A DNA stretch of 8,833 nt from Firmicutes bacterium UBA4874 (GCA_002399435.1 DHDO01000062.1:13949-22781), one strand, 5' to 3'. Counted from the first letter of the stretch, positions 1 to 6,493 are shown. Numbers and translations are program-made. Notes: generated by a model not told the origin, from the sequence alone.

Positions 1-1
1 T

Positions 2-91
2 TCTGCTGCACTCTTTCGTATCTTTCCTGTCGCTTTTACTGTGTTGGTGTCCTTGTTGATTGCAATCAAATTTTCTTTGACTCCCGCTTAA
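2..91 (+). CDS. C-terminal fragment of a probable membrane protein (5' end outside window)
   Basis: A plus-strand frame is open from the left edge to a TAA at 89-91 and encodes 29 residues. About residues 8-22 (FPVAFTVLVSLLIAI) form a hydrophobic stretch of the kind that ends a transporter's last membrane helix, followed by a short polar tail. The stop lies 30 bases from the stop of the convergent sulfatase gene, with a hairpin exactly between them, which fits two genes meeting tail to tail. A permease here would suit the cytoplasmic sulfatases next door, but that is inference. A competing reading exists on the minus strand: a charged frame from a TTG at 68-66, open to the edge. The fragment is too short to name a family. 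Confidence 0.4.
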   Translation, partial: SAALFRIFPVAFTVLVSLLIAIKFSLTPA

Positions 92-92
92 T

Positions 93-121
93 GCAGGAAA
101 GACTCAAATCCCATTTCCTGC
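93..121. terminator. Hairpin between convergent stop codons, possible bidirectional terminator
   Basis: GCAGGAAA (93-100) pairs perfectly with TTTCCTGC (114-121) across a 13-base loop. The hairpin fills the gap between the TAA ending at 91 on the plus strand and the sulfatase stop at 122-124 on the minus strand. The plus-strand exit is only moderately T-rich and the minus-strand exit has no T run, so termination is plausible from position rather than from a classic U-tract. Confidence 0.4.
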
Positions 122-1618
122 TTATCCCTTTTCCCGGGTTGCATCTTTCATGGACAGGCCGGTACCGTAATCCAGCTGCCGGTCCTCAAAGTAAGGATCT
201 TCCTCCCGCTGGCGCGTCATCAGCGTGTAGTCCCAGGTTGCCGGGGAGGCATCGTCCCTCCAGGGGCGTCTTTCCCAATAATATCCACGAAATGGATCGC
301 GGGTCTCATTCATATGCTGCAAAAGAACATCATGAAGCTGATTGCGAGTCTTCCTGTGCCGGGCGGAATGAATGAGATTCTGCATTTCCCCCGGATCCTC
401 CTGCAAATCATACAGTTCATCCCCGCATAACAGGTTGATTGTCAACTTGTACCGCCCGTCAAATACGGTGCGCAGGGGCTGAAAGCCACCAAACCCGTCG
501 TGATCCACTTCATATCGGCCAAATTCCATAAACACATAATCATTGGTCCGCACAGTCGGATCCGCAATTTCCCTGAGGATGCTCTTTCCCTCCAGCACAG
601 GTGGAACGACAGCATCCATCATTTCCAGAATGGTCGGTGTCAGATTGATATGAGAAACGGGATGAGGATCCACTTGTCCCCGGGGCACCCCTTTCCCCTT
701 TATAATCAGAGGAATCCGGGTGATCTCATCATAGGCACAGGGACCTTTCCCCGTCAGGTTATGGGAACAGAGCATATCACCGTGGTCCGAGGTATAAATG
801 ACAACCGCATCCTTCGCATACTGCTCCACCGCATCCATTACCCGGCCAATCTCATGGTCTATATAGCTGTTGCATCCAAACAGAAACGGCGCGCGGATAC
901 GAAAATCCGACTTGTCCCTTTCCATCTGTTTCCTTCCCCAGACCTTTTGGTGCTCCGGTTTCTCCCGCATGTCATCATACACATTATCGCTGATGGGAAA
1001 TGCATAGTCCTGATACATTTTGGAGTAAGGCATCGGGCAAATGGAAGGGGCGTGGGGTTCATCATAGGAAAGAACCAGGAAAAAATCCTCACTTTGACAG
1101 TGCTGCAGAAAATCAATGGCCCGGTTGGTGCATCGGTGCCCAAAGGTGAAGGTCTCTGGAAAGTCCCGGCTCAGCATGAGATTTGCATTCCGGGAATCCA
1201 GACGTTCCTGATCCGTCAGCTCCTCCAGGTAGTTTCTCATATCATACCAATAGGCAGGATCCCAGCCATCGGGACATTTGCCCAGGCCAAAATAATCCCC
1301 TCCGTCCAGATGGAACTTTCCGATATATGCCGTATGGACTCCTTCCTTGGAAAGCCGCTGCCCAATGGTCCTCGCATTATTGGAAATGCCGGAGCTGTTT
1401 GCCCAGCTGCCCACAGAATGTGGATATTGTCCTGTGAAAATACCAGCACGCGCGGGCTGGCATACCGGCTGTGTCGTATAAGCCCGGTCATATCGGATCC
1501 CTTCCCCCGCAAGCCGGTCCAGATTGGGCGTCCTCAGCCCGGTTTTTCGGTAGCACCCAAGCATATCCCAGCGTTGGGTGTCGGTCATGATAAAAACGAT
1601 TTTCCGACTTTTCAGCAT
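122..1618 (-). CDS. Cys-type sulfatase (alkaline-phosphatase superfamily), cytoplasmic
   Basis: This 498-residue protein is a type I sulfatase, which hydrolyses a sulfate ester from a sugar or similar substrate. The active-site signature is C53-Q-P-A-R57, whose Cys is expected to be converted to formylglycine. Metal and substrate residues are visible: the N-terminal M-T-D13 strand, G-K101-F-H103 (the usual GKWH position), E-P-H189 and S-D278-H-G-D. The Cys form needs an anaerobic maturase of the radical-SAM anSME type, which is not encoded here. The first residues run straight into the core strand (KIVFIMTD), so there is no signal peptide and the enzyme should be cytoplasmic. The start is fixed by AGGAGG at 1634-1629, ten bases upstream, inside the end of the preceding sulfatase gene; the two overlap by 7 bases and are surely co-transcribed. 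The substrate cannot be read from sequence. Confidence 0.93.
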   Translation of the reverse strand: MLKSRKIVFIMTDTQRWDMLGCYRKTGLRTPNLDRLAGEGIRYDRAYTTQPVCQPARAGIFTGQYPHSVGSWANSSGISNNARTIGQRLSKEGVHTAYIGKFHLDGGDYFGLGKCPDGWDPAYWYDMRNYLEELTDQERLDSRNANLMLSRDFPETFTFGHRCTNRAIDFLQHCQSEDFFLVLSYDEPHAPSICPMPYSKMYQDYAFPISDNVYDDMREKPEHQKVWGRKQMERDKSDFRIRAPFLFGCNSYIDHEIGRVMDAVEQYAKDAVVIYTSDHGDMLCSHNLTGKGPCAYDEITRIPLIIKGKGVPRGQVDPHPVSHINLTPTILEMMDAVVPPVLEGKSILREIADPTVRTNDYVFMEFGRYEVDHDGFGGFQPLRTVFDGRYKLTINLLCGDELYDLQEDPGEMQNLIHSARHRKTRNQLHDVLLQHMNETRDPFRGYYWERRPWRDDASPATWDYTLMTRQREEDPYFEDRQLDYGTGLSMKDATREKG

Positions 1619-3093
1619 CGTACTTTTTCCTCCTGTTTGAATTCTTTCGGATGTCTTATCCTCAGTAGTTCTGCCCCCTCTTTCCTTCCTGTGGCCTCCA
1701 GTCGTTTGATATATTGCTTCAAATGGCCCCTGGCATGATATGGTCCGCCTTCCAGCAGGACCGTTGACAAGGGATCCACGTCACTGTCTGCCGTCATCCG
1801 CATATCCTGCTCCCAATCCACCAGATATCGGCATGCGGCGGCGCAGAGATCCGGACGCTTGCCGGCGAGATTCTTCTGTTCGTGGTAATCTTCCCGAATA
1901 TTGAACAGCATCTCTTTTTCAAATAAATGGAATCCATCATGATATGTCCGGATATAAAGATAATCGTCAAACCGGACAGATCGCTGACAGACATGGGCAC
2001 ATTGTGAGAGAACCAGATAATCCCTTCCACATTCCGCACCGGTCTTCAGTGCCTTTGCGAAACTGCGCCCATCCCACTTTTCATATGGTTCCCTTTTCAT
2101 CAAATCAGAAAGGGTAGGTAAAAGGTCCAAATGATAATGCAGCCCTTTGTCCACCTGGCCGCCCTTGCATCCGGGCCATTTTATGATCATGGGGATGCGG
2201 GTTGTGATTTCATCCGCCGTGGCATGCTCTTGATAAATGCCAAGTTCCCCGAGGTTTTCTCCGTGATCCGAGGTAACAATAATTGCAGTGTCTTCATACA
2301 ATCCCTTATCCTTCAACAGATCCAGTATTTGGTTTATCCTGCTGTCCATGTACAAAACGCCCACATCGTATCCGTCGAACACCTGCCGGACTTCCTTTAG
2401 ATCAGAGGCTTTGCCCAGCTGACGGGGGAACCCGGCCGGTGCTGTGTCCACGTACATGCCAATCTCATTTGTGCCATGGGGACCCACATCCTTAAGATGC
2501 TTCGCAAAAACTTCCTCTGTAATCCATTCGGGAGCGGGATCTTTTTCAAAGGGGCTTCCCATTTCCATAGGAGCGCGGGATGGAGTATGCGGATCCCAGA
2601 AATTTACATGCAGGAACCAGTTTTCCTTTTCCGCGTTTCGCTCAAGCCAGTCCATCGTCGGAGACAGGATTTCATCGGCTGTTTCTCCGCCGCTTTTTCC
2701 TGTATTGATGATTTCGTTCAGTCCGGCATTGAACCAAAATGCGGAATGCCTTTCCGCGAACGGGCTGACAGAAGCTGTATGCATTCCCGCTTTCCGAAAA
2801 ATATTGAATAAATTATTTTCCATCTGAGCATCCTTAAAATCCCTGTCGGAACCGGTCAGTCTTAGATCCGCAGCCAACCCGCCATGGTTGACCACTCCAT
2901 TATGTATGCCAAATCTGCCTGTTGTCAAAGCAGCCCGTGAAGGCAGGCAAGGTGCATCGGAGCAATGATAGTTTTCAAACCTTATGCCTTCCTCAGCGAT
3001 CGAATCGATTGCCGGAGAGGTCTTTCTGGAATACCCGTAACAACTTAAATGATCCGGCCGGAGAGTATCCAGGTCGAGCATTAAAACTCTCAT
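1612..3093 (-). CDS. Cys-type sulfatase, first gene of a two-sulfatase operon
   Basis: This 493-residue sulfatase carries the canonical signature C49-L-P-S-R53, an N-terminal metal-binding strand (LDLDTLRPDH), W-D167-P-H169-T-P and S-D276-H277-G-E. It is clearly not a recent copy of its partner: spacing and flanking residues differ, and where the partner has G-K-F-H this one reads SPFAERH (about 110-116), so the two belong to different subfamilies and probably cut different sulfate positions. Nothing precedes the core strand, so there is no signal peptide. The ATG at 3093 follows GGAAGGGAG (3113-3105) at 11 bases; another ATG at 3103 is out of frame. A strong promoter lies about 40 bases upstream. 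The gene ends inside the start of the second sulfatase gene. Confidence 0.93.
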   Translation of the reverse strand: MRVLMLDLDTLRPDHLSCYGYSRKTSPAIDSIAEEGIRFENYHCSDAPCLPSRAALTTGRFGIHNGVVNHGGLAADLRLTGSDRDFKDAQMENNLFNIFRKAGMHTASVSPFAERHSAFWFNAGLNEIINTGKSGGETADEILSPTMDWLERNAEKENWFLHVNFWDPHTPSRAPMEMGSPFEKDPAPEWITEEVFAKHLKDVGPHGTNEIGMYVDTAPAGFPRQLGKASDLKEVRQVFDGYDVGVLYMDSRINQILDLLKDKGLYEDTAIIVTSDHGENLGELGIYQEHATADEITTRIPMIIKWPGCKGGQVDKGLHYHLDLLPTLSDLMKREPYEKWDGRSFAKALKTGAECGRDYLVLSQCAHVCQRSVRFDDYLYIRTYHDGFHLFEKEMLFNIREDYHEQKNLAGKRPDLCAAACRYLVDWEQDMRMTADSDVDPLSTVLLEGGPYHARGHLKQYIKRLEATGRKEGAELLRIRHPKEFKQEEKVRC

Positions 3094-3134
3094 AAAACCG
3101 CATTCTCCCTTCCGTATTGGTTTCGTCCTTTTTC

Positions 3135-3163
3135 ATTATATATCCGATGCCTGGGCTTGCCAA
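3135..3163 (-). promoter_or_regulatory. Sigma-A-type promoter of the sulfatase operon
   Basis: On the minus strand TTGGCA (3163-3158) is followed by a 17-base spacer and TATAAT (3140-3135). This is one mismatch from consensus with ideal spacing. Transcription should start near 3128, giving a leader of about 35 bases. Confidence 0.8.
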
Positions 3164-3185
3164 GGATTAGGCGATGTCCAGGCAT
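3147..3185. promoter_or_regulatory. Inverted repeat flanking the sulfatase -35 box, candidate operator
   Basis: ATGCCTGG (3147-3154) and CCAGGCAT (3178-3185) are perfect 8-base inverted arms separated by 23 bases. The centres are 31 bp apart, about three helical turns, so both arms face the same side of the DNA. One arm lies in the promoter spacer and the other just upstream of the -35 box, a good position for a repressor or dual regulator. No regulator gene is in the window, so the protein is unknown. Confidence 0.45.
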
Positions 3186-3241
3186 TCGAAAGGGAACTGC
3201 CGGGAAAAACAGCAGCGTAGCGTACTACAAAGCCTAAAAGC

Positions 3242-3250
3242 TGGTATAAT
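3242..3250 (+). promoter_or_regulatory. Extended -10 promoter of the flavin reductase gene
   Basis: TGGTATAAT is a perfect extended -10 element (TGnTATAAT). The hexamer 17 bases upstream (GTACTA) is not a convincing -35, which is usual for extended -10 promoters. It is divergent from the sulfatase promoter, with about 80 bases between the two -35 regions and start sites. Confidence 0.65.
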
Positions 3251-3270
3251 AATCATGAAAATCATAAATG

Positions 3271-3279
3271 AGGGAGGAG
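3271..3279 (+). promoter_or_regulatory. Ribosome binding site that sets the flavin reductase start
   Basis: AGGGAGGAG lies nine bases before the ATG at 3289. An in-frame ATG at 3268 sits before this site and would translate the Shine-Dalgarno itself, so the downstream ATG is preferred. Confidence 0.8.
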
Positions 3280-3288
3280 AAAAACAAA

Positions 3289-3846
3289 ATGAGAAAGAAC
3301 TTTGGAAAACACACATGGTTTTATCCCATGCCAGTGCTGATTATCGGATCTTATGACGAAAATGGAAATGCCAACGCCATGACAGCTGCATGGGGCGGGG
3401 TCTACGATACCAATCAGGTCATGCTCTGCCTGAGCAGGGATCACAAGACGACCAGGAACATCCGGGCAAAAGGTGCCTTTACTGTCAGTTTTGCTGATGC
3501 CGCTCACGTGGCGGAGTCCGACTATCTGGGGATTGTATCCGGCAATGAGGTACCGGATAAATTGCAGCGTGCCGGACTTCACACGGAGAAAAGTGAGTTT
3601 GTGGATGCTCCGGTCATTTCGGAACTGCCCATGACCCTGGAATGCCGGCTGCTTAAATTCAATGAGGACGTCAATGTGATTGGCGAAATTGTCAATATCA
3701 GCGCCGACGAACGCATCCTCGGCGAAAATGGTGAAATTGATCCGGCCAGGCTGGAGCCCATCTCCTTTGACGGGGTTCACAACATCTATCTGAAATCAGG
3801 CGAAAAGGCAGGCACAGCTTTTCAGGACGGAAAGGCCCTGCAATAA
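3289..3846 (+). CDS. Flavin reductase family protein (flavoredoxin-like, FMN-binding)
   Basis: The 185-residue product has the split-barrel FMN-binding fold of the flavin reductase-like family. The opening block (residues 1-30, with YPMPVLIIGSYDENG then NAMTAAWGG) is the hallmark of that family's flavoredoxin branch, followed by LSRDHKTTRNI and GAFTVSF, regions that normally hold the FMN phosphate. Such proteins bind FMN and pass electrons to partner proteins or free flavin in the cytoplasm; the physiological partner is rarely known. The length is normal for the family. The start at 3289 is chosen because a strong ribosome binding site lies between it and the earlier in-frame ATG at 3268. It has its own promoter, is divergent from the sulfatases, and is monocistronic with a terminator 20 bases past the stop. 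No functional link to the sulfatases is evident. Confidence 0.9.
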   Translation: MRKNFGKHTWFYPMPVLIIGSYDENGNANAMTAAWGGVYDTNQVMLCLSRDHKTTRNIRAKGAFTVSFADAAHVAESDYLGIVSGNEVPDKLQRAGLHTEKSEFVDAPVISELPMTLECRLLKFNEDVNVIGEIVNISADERILGENGEIDPARLEPISFDGVHNIYLKSGEKAGTAFQDGKALQ

Positions 3847-3866
3847 GCACTGCCGGATTGACTCTC

Positions 3867-3903
3867 AGGGAAAGCTCGATATCGGGCTCTCCCTTTCCTT
3901 TTT
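3867..3903 (+). terminator. Intrinsic terminator after the flavin reductase gene
   Basis: AGGGAAAGCTC (3867-3877) and GGGCTCTCCCT (3884-3894) form an 11-base-pair stem with one A-C mismatch and one G-T pair around a six-base loop (GATATC). The following TTCCTTTTT gives the U-rich tail. Confidence 0.75.
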
Positions 3904-4053
3904 ATTGTCATATCCTTCATATCTTCTTCCAATTATACTGTCCCATGCTTTATTTCTCCCTTTTTCATGAAAGCCTTTCATGTATTCGATGTTATCGTCC
4001 TATATACTTTATTTTGGGTGTCTACCGGACCGTGGGGCGGAATAGATTAGTAC
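3904..4053 (+). promoter_or_regulatory. Upstream region of the 229-aa gene with a perfect palindrome and a possible -10
   Basis: This AT-rich stretch holds no gene. CATGAAAGCCTTTCATG (3966-3982) is a perfect 17-bp palindrome. TATACT at 4003-4008 could be the -10 of the downstream gene, but no good -35 sits 16-18 bases before it. The palindrome falls roughly where a -35 would be, which suggests either an activator or repressor site or a promoter that depends on another factor. The promoter call is weak; the palindrome itself is certain. Confidence 0.35.
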
Positions 4054-4068
4054 AGGAGGTGCATTTTC

Positions 4069-4758
4069 ATGAAACGTCCGGACCGGCATCCACGGAATGA
4101 AACAATCAGGGAAATGGCCAAGCCGTTTTTCTCCGTCCTCGTACTTGCAGTTGTGCTGGTTTCCCTGTATGTCAGCAGCTACATTCCGTTTGACCGCTAT
4201 GTATGCAAACAGATTGAAGCATTCAACTCCATTGAAACCGGTGAAAACGCCAATAGCGGCACGAATTCAAACCCTGTGCAAACAGGCATAGGCACAGGGA
4301 CAGTCAAACCTGCGGCAAGCAAGGACGTCAGAACAGACGATACCGGAAAGGCCGAAAAAGTGGAACATTACGGATACATCCAGCCGCAGGTGGTGGATGG
4401 CTTTTCCGAGGAACCGATCCGGGGGGCCACTGTGGTGATTCCCGAAATCAACCAGAAATTTGTGACCGCTGAGGATGGATATACGGCTTCGATCCGGATT
4501 CCGATACAGGAAGACGAACATTTTGAAAAGATCCAGCCAAAACCCTGGAGCGAGGTTACGGTCCTTGTATATTGCCCGGACTACATAGAATATGCCCTTT
4601 TTCAGACTCATGTATGGGAAAGCCAGTCCAGAAAGGGACCGAAGATATTGCTGTTTCCAAAGGAAAAAGGCAAGGAAAATGAGCCCTTTGGCGTAGTGGA
4701 GGGCCCACATCGTATCTGGATCAAGGAGTTGGTGGAAAAATACCGGCCGAAGAAATAG
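4069..4758 (+). CDS. Membrane-anchored extracytoplasmic protein of unknown function
   Basis: I do not recognise this 229-residue protein as a named family. A basic N-terminus (residues 1-17) precedes one membrane helix (about 19-38), with no lipobox or clear cleavage site, so it is likely a signal anchor with the rest outside. Residues 53-98 are a low-complexity linker rich in G, T, N and S. Residues 100-200 form a compact, beta-rich domain: the pattern VVDGFSEEPIRGATVVIPE then FVTAEDGYTASI resembles the carboxypeptidase-regulatory-like (transthyretin-type) sandwich, in which a substituted motif is followed by an inner strand. The C-terminus is basic. The start is secure: AGGAGGTG (4054-4061) lies seven bases before the ATG. 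The gene stands alone and converges on yitT with 11 bases between stops. The domain resemblance is by eye only. Confidence 0.85.
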   Translation: MKRPDRHPRNETIREMAKPFFSVLVLAVVLVSLYVSSYIPFDRYVCKQIEAFNSIETGENANSGTNSNPVQTGIGTGTVKPAASKDVRTDDTGKAEKVEHYGYIQPQVVDGFSEEPIRGATVVIPEINQKFVTAEDGYTASIRIPIQEDEHFEKIQPKPWSEVTVLVYCPDYIEYALFQTHVWESQSRKGPKILLFPKEKGKENEPFGVVEGPHRIWIKELVEKYRPKK

Positions 4759-4769
4759 GGCCGTGGAAT

Positions 4770-5618
4770 TCAGCCGCTGAACCCTTCCCCCGTCACCTCT
4801 CTTACATCAGCTACCAGGATAAAGGCAGCGGGATCAATCTCATGGATCACACCCTTCAACTCGGCTATCTGCGTCCGGTTGACCGCGCAGAGTATAACAT
4901 CTTTTTCCTTGCCGGTATAAGCGCCTTTTCCGCTCAGCAAGGTAGCTCCCCGGTCCAGTTCCTTCAAAATCCATTGGGAGATTTTCTCGGAGTGGTCCGA
5001 TATGATGAAAACGGCCTTGGCCGTATTCAGGCCTTCCTGCACCAGATCCACCACTTTTGAACTCAGTGCCAGTGCCACAACAGCATACAAACCCTGGCTG
5101 GGCCCCAGGAAAACACCCGCCAGCACTACCACGGACAGATCCACCATAAACAGCACCAGACCGACGGAAATGGATGAAAAATGCTGATGGATCAGTTTGG
5201 CAAGAAGATCCGTCCCGCCGGTGGTGGCATTCATGCGAAAAATAATGCCAAGACCCAGCCCCATCATAATTCCGCCGTAGATGGAGGCCAGAAGGCTGTC
5301 GTCGGTAAGTGCCGGTACCTTGATCAGGTCAATGAACACCGAAAGAAGAATGGTGGCAAGCAGGGTGCGGATTCCAAATACTCCTCCCAGCTGCCGAATC
5401 CCGGCTAAAAACAGAGGGATATTCAGAATCAGGGTCGTGACACCAACCGGGAAGCCAAACACAAAATGGAAAACGGAAGCAAGTCCGCTTAATCCGCCCG
5501 GTGCGATTTGATTGGAAATAAAGAAAAAATTAAAGGAAAGGGCCGTCAGAAGAGAGCCCAATATAATCAGAAGATATTCCTTTATGATGCCTTTGTTTAT
5601 TGTTTTCCTGTTTTTCAT
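4770..5618 (-). CDS. YitT family membrane protein (DUF161 plus C-terminal DUF2179)
   Basis: The 282-residue protein has the full YitT layout. About five or six membrane helices fill residues 13-192, including the family's conserved APGGLSGLA (39-47) and ATTGGTDLLAKL (131-142) segments. A cytoplasmic C-terminal domain of the DUF2179 type (about 200-280) contains RGATLLSGKGAYTGKEKDV and ends with the usual DVREVTGEGF. The family is common and often multi-copy in Firmicutes; its biochemical function is not established, although transport is assumed. The ATG at 5618 is the only reasonable start, yet the best ribosome binding site, AAAGGAG, lies about 15 bases upstream, longer than normal, so translation may be modest. 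It has its own promoter behind the mazEF terminator and converges on the 229-aa gene; no clear terminator is visible at its 3' end. Confidence 0.93.
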   Translation of the reverse strand: MKNRKTINKGIIKEYLLIILGSLLTALSFNFFFISNQIAPGGLSGLASVFHFVFGFPVGVTTLILNIPLFLAGIRQLGGVFGIRTLLATILLSVFIDLIKVPALTDDSLLASIYGGIMMGLGLGIIFRMNATTGGTDLLAKLIHQHFSSISVGLVLFMVDLSVVVLAGVFLGPSQGLYAVVALALSSKVVDLVQEGLNTAKAVFIISDHSEKISQWILKELDRGATLLSGKGAYTGKEKDVILCAVNRTQIAELKGVIHEIDPAAFILVADVREVTGEGFSG

Positions 5619-5664
5619 ATATAATAAAAAGTACTCCTTTACTGCTAAGTATCCTGTCCACGTT

Positions 5665-5693
5665 ATTATACCATTTTCAGCGTGGCATGGAAA
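5665..5693 (-). promoter_or_regulatory. Promoter of the yitT-family gene
   Basis: On the minus strand TTTCCA (5693-5688), a 17-base spacer and TATAAT (5670-5665) with an upstream TGG make an extended -10 promoter. It lies between the mazEF terminator and the gene, so yitT is an independent unit. Confidence 0.75.
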
Positions 5694-5720
5694 GAATCAT
5701 GCCCCGGAGGCTTGTCCCAA

Positions 5721-5758
5721 ATCAAAAAGGATTGTAAGTCAGGTTCCCTTACAATCCC
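5721..5758 (-). terminator. Intrinsic terminator of the mazEF operon
   Basis: Read on the minus strand, GGATTGTAAG (5757-5748) and CTTACAATCC (5738-5729) make a perfect ten-base-pair stem with a nine-base loop, followed by TTTTTGATTT. It begins only four bases after the mazF stop. Confidence 0.88.
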
Positions 5759-5761
5759 TCA

Positions 5762-6115
5762 TCAAAGTTCTATCAAACCGAAGCTGATCTGAATGGCCTC
5801 ATCCACGGCTTTCATGACTTCCGCGGACAGGAATCCGATCTTTTCCTTCAGCCTTTTCTTGTCTATGGTCCGAACCTGCTCCATCAGAATTACCGAATCC
5901 TTTGGCAGGCCATAGTCCCTGGCGCTGATTTCCACATGGGTTGGAAGCTTTCCCTTATTGATCTGGGATGTAATGGCGGCAATAATCACGGTGGGACTGT
6001 ATTTATTGCCGATATCATTCTGGACAACCAGCACCGGTCGGACGCCACCCTGCTCGGAACCCACTACAGGACTCAAATCAGCGTAATAGATTTCTCCTCT
6101 TCTTACCATGGTCAT
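5762..6115 (-). CDS. mazF: MazF/NdoA (PemK-type) endoribonuclease toxin
   Basis: This 117-residue protein is a sequence-specific mRNA interferase, closely similar along its length to Bacillus subtilis NdoA (EndoA), whose established target is UACAU. The signature runs [20 protein letters not shown], then [10 protein letters not shown], with Arg26 and Thr49 at the positions of the known catalytic pair (Arg25 and Thr48 in EndoA), so it looks active. Target specificity here is inferred from similarity only. It is the second gene of the pair: its ATG overlaps the antitoxin stop as ATGA (6115-6112), implying translational coupling. A second in-frame ATG two codons on (6109) gives the N-terminus most like NdoA, but the overlap favours 6115. 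A strong terminator follows directly. The acpS-to-mazEF location is conserved in Firmicutes and suggests a resident chromosomal module rather than a mobile one. Confidence 0.95.
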   Translation of the reverse strand: MTMVRRGEIYYADLSPVVGSEQGGVRPVLVVQNDIGNKYSPTVIIAAITSQINKGKLPTHVEISARDYGLPKDSVILMEQVRTIDKKRLKEKIGFLSAEVMKAVDEAIQISFGLIEL

Positions 6116-6387
6116 TCACACTCCGATAAAATGGCCTCATATTCCTCCAATACCCGGACATCCGATTCCAGGCCGACTTCTGTCATCTCTGAGTTGATTC
6201 TGGCCATTTCTTCATAGCCTTTTTTCATCTTCTCCCTTATTTCTATCCTATGCCTTTCCCGTATATAAAGTTTCATCGCTTCACGAATAAATTCGCTGCG
6301 GTTCTTTTTCTCAATGGCTACGATCTCGTCCACTTCCTGAAGCAGACTGTCCGGCAGACTCACTAGAATCTTCTTCAACTCAGCCAC
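6112..6387 (-). CDS. mazE: MazE/NdoAI-type ribbon-helix-helix antitoxin (GTG start)
   Basis: The product, 91 residues from the chosen start, is the cognate antitoxin. Residues about 3-46 ([18 protein letters not shown], then [14 protein letters not shown]) form a ribbon-helix-helix DNA-binding domain, and the charged, helical C-terminal half ([16 protein letters not shown] onward) is where NdoAI-like antitoxins contact the toxin. A longer frame begins at an ATG at 6453, but the residues it would add are unlike the family and lie upstream of the ribosome binding site. AGGAGG (6400-6395) is seven bases before the GTG at 6387, so that start is preferred. As a DNA-binding antitoxin it probably autoregulates the operon; the direct repeats just upstream are the candidate site. 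Its stop overlaps the mazF start by four bases. Confidence 0.9.
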   Translation of the reverse strand: MAELKKILVSLPDSLLQEVDEIVAIEKKNRSEFIREAMKLYIRERHRIEIREKMKKGYEEMARINSEMTEVGLESDVRVLEEYEAILSECE

Positions 6388-6394
6388 AGAAGCA

Positions 6395-6400
6395 CCTCCT
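6395..6400 (-). promoter_or_regulatory. Ribosome binding site that sets the antitoxin GTG start
   Basis: AGGAGG on the minus strand stands seven bases before the GTG at 6387-6385. It decides between this start and the upstream in-frame ATG at 6453. Confidence 0.85.
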
Positions 6401-6446
6401 AAATTGCTGCATTTCGCTGAAAAGTTCCTGTAAAAATTCTTACAAC

Positions 6447-6487
6447 TTTGCACTTTGTATCATGTTTGCACTTTGCATCATGCACTT
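6447..6487. repeat. Two 18-bp tandem repeats plus a partial third before mazE, candidate operator
   Basis: TTTGCACTTTGTATCATG (6447-6464) is followed directly by TTTGCACTTTGCATCATG (6465-6482), differing at one base. The core GCACTT occurs a third time at 6482-6487. The repeats lie about 60-95 bases upstream of the antitoxin start and just downstream of a possible -10. Arrays of short direct repeats are typical binding sites for ribbon-helix-helix antitoxins, so autoregulation is the leading explanation. Confidence 0.6.
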
Positions 6488-6493
6488 AGTATA
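6488..6493 (-). promoter_or_regulatory. Possible -10 element for mazEF
   Basis: TATACT on the minus strand (6493-6488) would start transcription at the edge of the direct repeats, so a protein bound there would block it. The hexamer 17 bases upstream (GGATTT) is a poor -35. The call is weak. Confidence 0.35.

Noticed and set aside
56..69. Perfect 14-bp palindrome TTGATTGCAATCAA
   Set aside because: It lies inside the likely coding end of the left-edge membrane protein, and no promoter is nearby.
500..1738. Long plus-strand open frame opposite both sulfatase genes
   Set aside because: It is a shadow of strongly recognised genes on the other strand, has no ribosome binding site, and its product resembles nothing.
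4758..4785. Small TTCAG/CTGAA hairpin between the convergent 229-aa gene and yitT
   Set aside because: The stem is only five pairs and has no T run, so it is not a convincing terminator.
5658..5685. CCACG / CGTGG inverted repeat around the yitT promoter -10
   Set aside because: Five-base arms 18 bases apart are expected by chance.
6388..6453. N-terminal extension of the antitoxin from an ATG at 6453
   Set aside because: The extension lies upstream of and across the AGGAGG site, overlaps the direct repeats and lacks family resemblance; the GTG at 6387 fits better.
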